From assembly GCF_006539165.1 (NCBI RefSeq), contig NZ_BJMM01000006.1:289870-353869 (forward strand): a DNA stretch of 64,000 nucleotides, written 5' to 3'. Numbering within the stretch: position 1 is the first letter of the stretch; every line of letters begins with the position of its first letter. Source of the stretch: Streptomyces cacaoi (GTDB lineage: Bacteria > Actinomycetota > Actinomycetes > Streptomycetales > Streptomycetaceae). Under the pieces are notes generated by a model. It ran no database searches, was not told where the DNA came from, and worked only from the letters and a program-made list of their open reading frames with translations. Position numbers and translations under genes: made by a program. This document shows positions 8,717 through 15,681 of the stretch, in pieces.

Positions 8717-9805
8717 TCAGCGAGCGGGCCCGGCCGGCGCGACGGGCTCGCCCCGGCGGCCCCCTCCGGCCCGGTACAGCTGCGTCAGCAGCCGCAGCGT
8801 CTCCAGCCCCGCCGCGCCGCTGGCGGTCATCGGGTCGCCGGTGCGCACGGACCGGCAGAAGTCGGCCGCCTGGAGGCGGTGCGAGATCCCGTAGTAGTCG
8901 ATGCCGGAGGGCTGTTCGCGGGTGGCGCGGGCCTTCTCGGCACGGGCCGCCGTCACGAGTTCCTCACCGCCGTCGACGAGGTGCAGGGTGCCGGGGTGGT
9001 CCAGGTCGAACAGCACGGTTCCCGCCGAGCCCACGACGCCGATCCGGGTCCGCCAGGAGATCACGCTCGCGACCGTGACGCTGTAGGTCACCAGCGTTCC
9101 GGCCGGACTCCGCAGCAGAGCGGCGAACGTGTCCTCGGTCTCCATGGCCTCCCGCAGCTGCCCCGAACCGGCGGCGGCGCCGACCACTTCCAGCCCCCGG
9201 CACAGCCAGCGCACCACGTCCAGCGCGTGGTACCCCTGGTTCACCAGGGCCGAACCGCCTTCGCCCGCCCACGTGCCGCGCCAGTAACTGTCCCGGTAGT
9301 AGGGGGCCGTCCGGCCGCACTGGAGGGTGACGTCGACGGCCACGGGCACCCCGAGCAGCCCCTTCGCCAGCCAGCTGCGCACCGCCTGGACGACGGGGTC
9401 GTAGCGGTGCTGGGAGACGACCGACAGCACGCGGCCGGTGCGCTCGCCGAGGGCCACCAGCTCCGCGCCCTCGGCGTCGCTCATCGCCAGCGGCTTCTCC
9501 ACCAGGACGTGCTTGCCCGCCCGCAGGGCCGCGGCGACCAGTGGCGCGTGCTGGGCGTGGTCGACGGCGATGGAGACGCTGTCGACCTCCGCGTCGGCGA
9601 ACACCTCGGCGGGGTCGGTGGTGACGGCGGATATCCGTCCGGAGCGTGCCAGCGACCGGGCCGCCTCCATGTCCCGGTCACAGGCCCACTTGAGGACGAC
9701 ACCGCCGGCCGCCGAGAAAGCGTCCACATGATTCGGGGCGACGCGACCGCACCCGATAATCGCGTGCACGAGAGGGGTGTGCGTGTCGCTGCGCAGAAGA
9801 TTCAT
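8717..9805 (-). CDS. Gfo/Idh/MocA-family oxidoreductase
   Basis: A 362-residue NAD(P)-dependent dehydrogenase. The nucleotide-binding site is GCGRVAPNH (about residues 17-25) and the family signature AGKHVLVEKPLA is present, with the catalytic lysine in EKP. The C-terminal half carries NQGYHALDVVRWL, the active-site histidine region. Enzymes of this family oxidise or reduce sugars, inositols and cyclic alcohols. The ATG at 9805 follows GAGG; the frame stays open upstream across the operators but lacks a better start. It leads the minus-strand operon with LigB and LigA and diverges from the transketolase operon. Confidence 0.86.
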   Translation of the reverse strand: MNLLRSDTHTPLVHAIIGCGRVAPNHVDAFSAAGGVVLKWACDRDMEAARSLARSGRISAVTTDPAEVFADAEVDSVSIAVDHAQHAPLVAAALRAGKHVLVEKPLAMSDAEGAELVALGERTGRVLSVVSQHRYDPVVQAVRSWLAKGLLGVPVAVDVTLQCGRTAPYYRDSYWRGTWAGEGGSALVNQGYHALDVVRWLCRGLEVVGAAAGSGQLREAMETEDTFAALLRSPAGTLVTYSVTVASVISWRTRIGVVGSAGTVLFDLDHPGTLHLVDGGEELVTAARAEKARATREQPSGIDYYGISHRLQAADFCRSVRTGDPMTASGAAGLETLRLLTQLYRAGGGRRGEPVAPAGPAR

Positions 9806-9863
9806 CTCGTGATCCTCATCTGCTCGGCAGGAATGCAGGGCGTCCGATCCTGATCTGCCGGAG

Positions 9864-9892
9864 ACGTTACCTGTCAAAGCGCCCGGTACACC
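9864..9892 (-). promoter_or_regulatory. Candidate promoter of the Gfo/Idh/MocA-LigBA operon
   Basis: Read on the minus strand, TAACGT (9869-9864) forms a -10 box 26 bp after the end of the palindrome at 9895. The -35 region (GGTGTA, 9892-9887) is poor, as at activator-dependent promoters. The start codon is about 60 bp downstream. Confidence 0.4.
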
Positions 9893-9894
9893 TG

Positions 9895-9910
9895 CGTACT
9901 TCCAAGTACG
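9895..9910. promoter_or_regulatory. Palindromic operator 1 in the divergent promoter region
   Basis: CGTACTTCCAAGTACG has seven-base inverted arms around a two-base centre. It shares the consensus CGTACTYNNRAGTACG with 6373-6388 and lies just upstream of the minus-strand promoter for the Gfo/Idh/MocA gene. Confidence 0.7.
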
Positions 9911-9945
9911 TGACGGCGAAGCGCCGGAAAACCGTTTTCGGCGCA

Positions 9946-9961
9946 CGCACTTGAAAGTACG
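9946..9961. promoter_or_regulatory. Palindromic operator 2 in the divergent promoter region
   Basis: CGCACTTGAAAGTACG matches operator 1 with one arm mismatch and begins exactly 51 bp after it, close to five helical turns. It ends 3 bp before a candidate -35 box of the transketolase operon, the same spacing as at the aminotransferase promoter. Confidence 0.68.
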
Positions 9962-9964
9962 TTC

Positions 9965-9993
9965 TTGTCGCCGGCACAGGAACTGCCCAGACT
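9965..9993 (+). promoter_or_regulatory. Candidate promoter of the 21-kb biosynthetic operon
   Basis: TTGTCG (9965-9970), a 17-bp spacer and CAGACT (9988-9993). The distance from operator end to the -10 box, 27 bp, equals that at the aminotransferase promoter. The GTG start at 10030 follows a short leader with GAGGAG. Confidence 0.45.
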
Positions 9994-10029
9994 GCTCAGG
10001 AACCGGCCGACGGGTTTGAGGAGTTCCCT

Positions 10030-10950
10030 GTGAAGTCGTTTACCGAGCACGGTCGGCAAAAATCTACGGCCGGCCGTGACGAGGCGCCTGATCCGATCGG
10101 AATTTCCGTATTCGCCGCCCGCGGCCGGGAGCGTGTGCTGCGTCTCGCGGCCGAAAAACCCATCCATGTCGGGCCGGCGCTCTCGGTCATCGACATCCTC
10201 GCCGTCCTGTACACGTCCGTGCTCCGCCGCCGGTCGCGGGAACCGCACTGGCCGGACCGCGACCGACTGCTGCTGAGCAAGGGCCACGGGGCCTACGGCC
10301 TGTACGCGGTACTGGCCGAGGCCGGTGTGCTCGACGCGGACCTCGCCGCTCTGCCCGGGCACCCCGCGGACGGCATCCCCGGCGTCGAGGCGGCGACCGG
10401 GGCGCTGGGACACGGCCTGTCCCTGGGCTGCGGCATGGCACTGGGGGCGCGCCTGGGCGGATCGCCGGGCCGGGTGATCGTGGTCACGGGCGACGGCGAG
10501 CTGGACGAAGGCACCAACTGGGAGGCCGCGCAGTTCGCCGCGCACCACCGCCTGGACAACCTCGTCGCCGTGGTCGACCGCAACGGCTTGCAGCAGGAAG
10601 GCAGAACCGAGCACGTCCTGGCGCTGGAGCCGCTCGCCGACAAATGGCGCGCCTTCGGCTGGCGCGTGGCACACGCCGACGGCCACGACCCCGCCGCTCT
10701 GCACCACACGCTGTCCGCGCTGCTGGCCGCGCCCGGCCCCGGCGTGCTCCTCGCCCGGACGGTCAAGGGGCGCGGGGTGTCCTTCATCGAGGACGACGCC
10801 CGGTGGCACTCGGGCCGCCTGACACCGGAGCAACTCGACCGGGCACTCGGCGAATTGGCGGCCGGAGCGGGCACCGCGCGCGGAGCGGAGCAGGAAGCCC
10901 CCGGCCGCGGACCCGGCGAGGTGTCCGCCGGACGGGACGTGCGGGCATGA
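10030..10950 (+). CDS. Transketolase, N-terminal (thiamine diphosphate-binding) subunit
   Basis: A 306-residue split-transketolase N subunit. The thiamine diphosphate motif is seen as GDGELDEGTNWEAAQF... ending at DN some 25 residues later; LLSKGHGAYGLYAVLAEAGV and GALGHGLSLGCGMALGARL are the usual preceding blocks. With the C subunit it transfers a two-carbon ketol unit between sugars or onto an aldehyde. The GTG start is six bases after GAGGAG. It is the first gene of the long operon and overlaps the second subunit by 4 nt (ATGA). A dedicated transketolase in a biosynthetic locus suggests a sugar or acyloin-type step rather than primary metabolism. Confidence 0.9.
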   Translation: MKSFTEHGRQKSTAGRDEAPDPIGISVFAARGRERVLRLAAEKPIHVGPALSVIDILAVLYTSVLRRRSREPHWPDRDRLLLSKGHGAYGLYAVLAEAGVLDADLAALPGHPADGIPGVEAATGALGHGLSLGCGMALGARLGGSPGRVIVVTGDGELDEGTNWEAAQFAAHHRLDNLVAVVDRNGLQQEGRTEHVLALEPLADKWRAFGWRVAHADGHDPAALHHTLSALLAAPGPGVLLARTVKGRGVSFIEDDARWHSGRLTPEQLDRALGELAAGAGTARGAEQEAPGRGPGEVSAGRDVRA

Positions 10951-11909
10951 GCGGCACGGCCCGGAGCATGCGCGCCGCGTGCGCGCCGGTGATCGCCGAG
11001 ACCGTCCGCCGCTGCCCCGACCTCATCACGCTGGGCGCCGACGGGCAGGCGCTGTTCGGCACGGTGATCGGCGAGAGCCCCGAGCGCTACGTCGAGGTGG
11101 GCATCGCCGAGAGCAACCTCGTCGGCGTCGCCGCCGGGCTGGCGCGCACCGGGTGGCGCCCGGTGGTCGGCGCCATGGCACCGTTCCTGGTGCGGCGCGC
11201 CTACGAGCAGCTCAGGCTCGATGTGGCGCTGCCCGGCCTGCCCGTGGCCCTGCTCGGTGTCGGCGGCGGACTGGGCTACGGCGCGCTGGGGCCCACCCAC
11301 CACGCCGTCGACGACATCGCCCTGATGTCCGCGCTGCCGCACATGGGCATCTACTGCCCGGCCGACGCGGCGGACGCCGCCCACGTCCTGCGGCACTTCC
11401 TGCCGCCCACACGGCCCGCCTACGTACGGCTGAGCGCCCGGGTGGACCCGCCGGTCTTCCGCCCGGACGGAACGGCCGAACCCGGCGACCCGCACGAGGT
11501 ACGGGTGCTGCGCGGCGGAGCCGACGCGCTCCTGCTGGCCACCGGCCGGTGCGTCGCCGAGGCGTCGGCCGCCGCCGAGCGGTGCGCGGCACACGGCCTG
11601 GACGTCGCCGTCGCGGCCGTGACCTGTCTGCGCCCGTTCCCCACCGACCAGGTGCGCGCCCTCGGCGAGAACCGTCCGCTGGTCGTCACCGCGGCCGAGG
11701 AGTTGGGCCACTGCGGCCTGGGAGCGGCGGTGGCCGAGGCCCTGCGCGGCAGCGGGACGCCGCTGCTCCGGCTGGCTGTGGACGACCGCCATCCGCCGGT
11801 GGGTGAGCACGACGAACTGCTCGCGTTCCACGGCGTCGACCGGACCGCGATCGAGTCCGCTGTGGTGCGCGCCCTCATCGGGAAAGGTGATCATGAAGAT
11901 TCTCGCTAG
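10947..11909 (+). CDS. Transketolase, C-terminal subunit
   Basis: A 320-residue pyrimidine-binding plus C-terminal domain subunit. The conserved YVEVGIAESNLVGVAAGLA segment contains the glutamate that activates thiamine diphosphate; YGALGPTHHAVDDIALM carries the substrate-side histidines; the final ~120 residues form the transketolase C domain. It starts within the stop of the N subunit. The last 17 nt overlap the start of the glycosyltransferase-like gene. Whether it serves the Idh- and UDP-glucose dehydrogenase-linked sugar chemistry here is inference. Confidence 0.9.
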   Translation: MSGTARSMRAACAPVIAETVRRCPDLITLGADGQALFGTVIGESPERYVEVGIAESNLVGVAAGLARTGWRPVVGAMAPFLVRRAYEQLRLDVALPGLPVALLGVGGGLGYGALGPTHHAVDDIALMSALPHMGIYCPADAADAAHVLRHFLPPTRPAYVRLSARVDPPVFRPDGTAEPGDPHEVRVLRGGADALLLATGRCVAEASAAAERCAAHGLDVAVAAVTCLRPFPTDQVRALGENRPLVVTAAEELGHCGLGAAVAEALRGSGTPLLRLAVDDRHPPVGEHDELLAFHGVDRTAIESAVVRALIGKGDHEDSR

Positions 11910-13152
11910 CGCACAGGCGTGCGGGTTCGGTCCGGTCTCCAAACTCGTCGCCGTCTCGTCGCTGCTCGGCACCGACCGGGTGGACTTCGTCGGCCAGGGC
12001 GTCGCCCTGGACTACGCCCGCCGGCACGCCGAACGCTTCGGTGCGGTGCACCCCGCCGACACCACCCGCGGCGACCTGCTCGCCCCGCGCCTGGCCGACG
12101 CCGACGCGGTCATCAGCGTCATGGACGCCGACCTGGTCTTCTGGGCGGTACGCCACGGCCGCCCGGTGGTGTTCTTCGACAGCCTGCTGCACTTCTGGTC
12201 CCGCACCCACCCGGCGGCCCGGCTCGCCGACGTGGCCCGGACGGTGCGCGAGGGCGGCGCCCGCGCCGCGCGCACCGCCTTCGAAGCGCTCGGCCCCCAC
12301 CAGCGGATCCTCGTCGCCCACCTGATCGCCGACCTCTCCTGGGCGCAGAACTTCCCCGGAGTGCGGGAGCGCGTCGCCGAACTGGCCGCCACGGGCGCCG
12401 GGCACATCCGGCTGTGCGGGCCCGTCGTCGACACCGCCACGCTGCACGGCGCACTCGCCGAACCCGCGGACGAGCAGACCGCGGGCAGCTTCCTGGTCAA
12501 CCTCGGCGGTTTCAAGAACTTCTACCTGGACTACGCCTCGCACAACGCCTACCTCCACCTGATGCGGCGCTGGGTGCTCGACCTGGCGGAGAAGGCATCC
12601 GACCTGGACCACGTCCTGGTGTGCTGCGGCGGATTCACCCGGCCCGAGACCGTCCAGGTGGGCACCGTACGCGTCGAGTTCACCTGCCTGACCCACCAGG
12701 ACTTCCTGCGCCGCCTCGCCGGCACCGGCATGTGCGCCATGCCGCCGAGCCTGACCTCTCTCCAGGAGGCGGTCATCGCACGGCGCATGCCGCTGCTGCT
12801 GCCCGAACAGCACTACGGGCACATCGTCAACCGCCGCCACCTGGCCGGTACCGCCGTCAGCCGGCACGCCGCGTGCCTGACGGACCTGGGCGAGGAATAC
12901 CAGGTCGCCGAGGACGACTTGGAAGGCACCAGGGAACTCGACCGGCTCACCCGCAGGCTGGTCGACGACGAGCCGGACTACCAGCAGTTCCGCGCCCACG
13001 TCGACGAGCGCACCGCCGCCTACCGCGCGCTGACCCCCAAGGAGCGCGAGGGCGCGGTCGACGAGGTGGCCGCCCTGCTGGGCGGGCCCTCGCTCGGCTC
13101 CGTCATCGCCGAACTCAAGGGAGCGCTCCTGGAGTCGGGGGGCCGCCGATGA
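11893..13152 (+). CDS. Glycosyltransferase-like protein (GT-B type; possibly nucleobase/UDP-glucuronate type)
   Basis: A 419-residue protein beginning MKILASAQACGFGPVSKL, a beta-strand plus glycine-rich loop as in GT-B glycosyltransferases that use UDP sugars. The C-terminal half has VLVCCGGF and a TGMCAMPPSLTSLQEAVIARRMPLLLPEQHYGHIVNRRHL block resembling the donor-binding region of family 1/28 enzymes. To me the overall look is closest to cytosylglucuronate synthases of peptidyl nucleoside pathways, but this is from memory and uncertain. The UDP-glucose 6-dehydrogenase later in the operon could supply UDP-glucuronate as donor. AGGTGA precedes ATG 11893; the stop overlaps the next gene by ATGA. 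Confidence 0.55.
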   Translation: MKILASAQACGFGPVSKLVAVSSLLGTDRVDFVGQGVALDYARRHAERFGAVHPADTTRGDLLAPRLADADAVISVMDADLVFWAVRHGRPVVFFDSLLHFWSRTHPAARLADVARTVREGGARAARTAFEALGPHQRILVAHLIADLSWAQNFPGVRERVAELAATGAGHIRLCGPVVDTATLHGALAEPADEQTAGSFLVNLGGFKNFYLDYASHNAYLHLMRRWVLDLAEKASDLDHVLVCCGGFTRPETVQVGTVRVEFTCLTHQDFLRRLAGTGMCAMPPSLTSLQEAVIARRMPLLLPEQHYGHIVNRRHLAGTAVSRHAACLTDLGEEYQVAEDDLEGTRELDRLTRRLVDDEPDYQQFRAHVDERTAAYRALTPKEREGAVDEVAALLGGPSLGSVIAELKGALLESGGRR

Positions 13153-14201
13153 CCGCCGGCCGGACCGCGACGACACCTCCGCCCGCGGCACAGACGTACC
13201 GGGCAGCGGCCGGCGTACGGATCGGCACCGAGACCGGCGACCGGATCGAGGTCGGCGCCGTGGCGCAGGAGGTGCTGGCGCTGCACCTGGAGCGCACCGG
13301 GCGGCCCGCACCGCCCGAGCGGAACATCGCCGTCCGGCACTGGATACCGGCCGGGGCCCGCAAGACCAGGCGGCGGCTGTTCGTGCGCGTCGACGTCGGG
13401 GGCGTCCCGGTCGGCGTGGCCAAGGTCCCGCTCGCCGCCCAGGATCCCAAGTTGACCCACGAGTTCACGGTGCTCACCGGGCTGCCCGCCGCCTTCCCCC
13501 TGGCACGCCCCGGGCCGCTGGGTCGCCTCGGCGCCGGCTTCGCCATGACGTACCTCGACGGCGTCGACCTCCCGGCGGTCGGGCAACTCACCGCGGGCCC
13601 CGAGGAGTTCTGGCACGTGATGCGGCCCGTGGTGGACGGCGTGGCCGCGCTGCACCTCACCACGGCCGCCGGGGCACCCCACCTGACACCGGAACAGGCG
13701 GCCGCCCAGTACGTCCGCCGCCCCTGGACGGGGGCCGAGCACGCCGACAACGCCCTCCGGCGCGCGCTGCTGGCCCCCACACACGGCGACCTCGGACCCT
13801 GGAACGTGCGCTACGAGCCCGGCCGGGGCACCGTGCGGCTGCTGGACTTCGAGGACTACAAGCCGCTCGGGATCGCCGCCGTCGACGTGCTCAACCTCCT
13901 GGTCACCAGCGGCCTGCTGGTGTTCCCCGACTACCGCGAGCACGGTTTCGACTGGCTGTACGACCGTGTCTTCGAGAGCGACCACTGGTTCTGCGGGGCG
14001 CTCGCCCGGGGCCTGGCCCATTACGCCGCCGCCACCGGGCAGCGCACCGCCGACGTCGCCGATCTGACCCCGCTGATGTGCCAGTGGCTGATCGAACGGA
14101 TCACCGCCGAAGGCCGCGACACCAGCGGCATGTTCTACCGCACATTCGCCGACCGCTATCTGAGCGGCCGGCCGGCCTGGGTGAGGAGTGCCGATGCCTG
14201 A
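13149..14201 (+). CDS. APH-family phosphotransferase/kinase
   Basis: A 350-residue protein with the aminoglycoside/choline kinase signature: THGDLGPWNVRYE (catalytic HxD and the magnesium-binding Asn) near residue 213 and LLDFEDY near residue 235. The N-terminal part has VGVAKVPL as candidate ATP lysine region. It may phosphorylate a sugar or hydroxyl of an intermediate, or confer self-resistance by phosphorylating the product. Position in the middle of a tightly overlapping operon (ATGA both sides) favours a pathway role. The substrate is not evident. Confidence 0.75.
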   Translation: MTAGRTATTPPPAAQTYRAAAGVRIGTETGDRIEVGAVAQEVLALHLERTGRPAPPERNIAVRHWIPAGARKTRRRLFVRVDVGGVPVGVAKVPLAAQDPKLTHEFTVLTGLPAAFPLARPGPLGRLGAGFAMTYLDGVDLPAVGQLTAGPEEFWHVMRPVVDGVAALHLTTAAGAPHLTPEQAAAQYVRRPWTGAEHADNALRRALLAPTHGDLGPWNVRYEPGRGTVRLLDFEDYKPLGIAAVDVLNLLVTSGLLVFPDYREHGFDWLYDRVFESDHWFCGALARGLAHYAAATGQRTADVADLTPLMCQWLIERITAEGRDTSGMFYRTFADRYLSGRPAWVRSADA

Positions 14202-15681
14202 CGAGGACACGCAGCACACCGATGTCCTGGTGATCGGCGGTGGCCCGGCCGGGCTGTTCGCCGCGCTGACGGTGGCCCGCGCCGGAGGACGGGCCACCGT
14301 CCTGGAAGCCGGCGGCGACATGGACCAGAGCCTGTGCCCCCGGGTGCGCGCCCGGCTGAGCGGGCGCACGGTCCGCGACGCCGAGAAGTTCCGCCTCCAG
14401 TGCCCGCGCTGCGACTGCCTGACCGGGCTGGGCGGCGCCGCCTTCCACTTCGACACCGACCTGGGCTACATCAACGCCCTCACCCGCTCCAAGATCGAAT
14501 CCGCGGAGGACGGCACCTCACGCACCTACAGCGGGCTGGAGCGCACGCTCGGCTCCTTCGGCCGCGCCCGCGACCTCGTCGCCGAGGTCTACGAGACCCT
14601 CTTCGGGCTGGGGCTGCCCCGGGCCGCCCACCCCTCGGCACCGGCCCGCGCGGACGACGACATCCAAGGCACCGGCGGCGCGTTCCAGCACATCGACACC
14701 GCGCCCTCGCAGAGCGTCACCGTCGACGTCGCACTCGGTGTCATCGCCGAGATCCGCGCGGAGCTGGAGCGCGCCGGCAGCCGGCTCCTGCTGCGGCACA
14801 CGGCGACCGGAGTGCGCCCGCTGCCCGGCAACGGATTCGCCGTGCACGCCCGATCGCCCCGCGGCCCGGTGCACTTCGAGGCCGCCGCCGTGGTCGTGGC
14901 CACCGGCAAGCTCGGCCTGCCCTGGGTCCGCGAGCTGGTCGAGACCCAGCGGATCCGGTGCCGCCCCGCACGCCGCGTCGATGTCGGCGTCCGGCTGGAG
15001 ACCGACCGCGCCGACCTCGCCCCGCTGCTGGACGGCTGCCACAACCCGAAGCTGTCCTTCCTCAACGACCGCGGCGAGTCCGTGCGCACGTTCTGTGTGT
15101 GCGAGGGCGGCCGGGTCATGCAGTACGCGTTCCTCGACGCCGTCGCCCTGGACGGCCAGCACTGCCTCAACCAGCCCACCAGCCGTTCCAACATGGGCGT
15201 ACTGACCACCGTCGGCCTCCCGGAGGGAGCGGACGGTACCGCCTACGCACGCGACTTCGCCGGCCGTGTCGCCCGGCTCGGCGGCGGCCGGCCCGTCGTG
15301 TGCACCGTCGACGAACTGGCCACCGGGAAGACCGGCGACGAGCCGCCGTCCACCAGCCTCATCGACTACGCGCACGCCCCTCTGCGGCAGTGCCTGCCCG
15401 AGCCGATCGTGCGGGACGTGCTGGAGATGGCCGACCGGCTCAACTCCCTCCACCCCGGCCTGATCCCCGGCTCCGCCGCCGTCGCCGCCCCCGTCGTCGA
15501 ACGGCTCTTCCCCGACCTGGAGCTCTCCCACGACATGGAGTCCTCACTGCCGGGCCTCTACTTCGTCGGCGACTCCTCCTCGAAGATCATCGGCATCACC
15601 TACGGCGCCGCCACGGGGATGGCCGCCGCCCGTTCGATCACCGGCGCGAGCGCCCCCGCCGGCAGGGGAGGCCGGCCGTGA
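14194..15681 (+). CDS. FAD-dependent oxidoreductase (COG2509-like)
   Basis: A 495-residue flavoprotein. The dinucleotide fold is VLVIGGGPAGLFAALTVARAGG at the N-terminus; a CPRCDCLTGLGGAAFHFDTDLG block near residue 68 recalls the cysteine-rich, glycine-rich region of the COG2509 dehydrogenases; the C-terminus has GLYFVGDSSSKIIGITYGAATGMAAA, the usual second FAD motif. GAGGAG lies five bases before ATG 14194, which decides the start over GTG 14188. It overlaps the kinase gene and is followed by the NRPS with a GTGA overlap. Reaction unknown; probably oxidation or desaturation of a pathway intermediate. Confidence 0.75.
   Translation: MPDEDTQHTDVLVIGGGPAGLFAALTVARAGGRATVLEAGGDMDQSLCPRVRARLSGRTVRDAEKFRLQCPRCDCLTGLGGAAFHFDTDLGYINALTRSKIESAEDGTSRTYSGLERTLGSFGRARDLVAEVYETLFGLGLPRAAHPSAPARADDDIQGTGGAFQHIDTAPSQSVTVDVALGVIAEIRAELERAGSRLLLRHTATGVRPLPGNGFAVHARSPRGPVHFEAAAVVVATGKLGLPWVRELVETQRIRCRPARRVDVGVRLETDRADLAPLLDGCHNPKLSFLNDRGESVRTFCVCEGGRVMQYAFLDAVALDGQHCLNQPTSRSNMGVLTTVGLPEGADGTAYARDFAGRVARLGGGRPVVCTVDELATGKTGDEPPSTSLIDYAHAPLRQCLPEPIVRDVLEMADRLNSLHPGLIPGSAAVAAPVVERLFPDLELSHDMESSLPGLYFVGDSSSKIIGITYGAATGMAAARSITGASAPAGRGGRP

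Noticed and set aside
14334..15677. Upstream extension of the NRPS frame across the FAD oxidoreductase gene
   Set aside because: Arg-rich shadow of the oxidoreductase; the NRPS has a clear GTG with a ribosome site at 15678.
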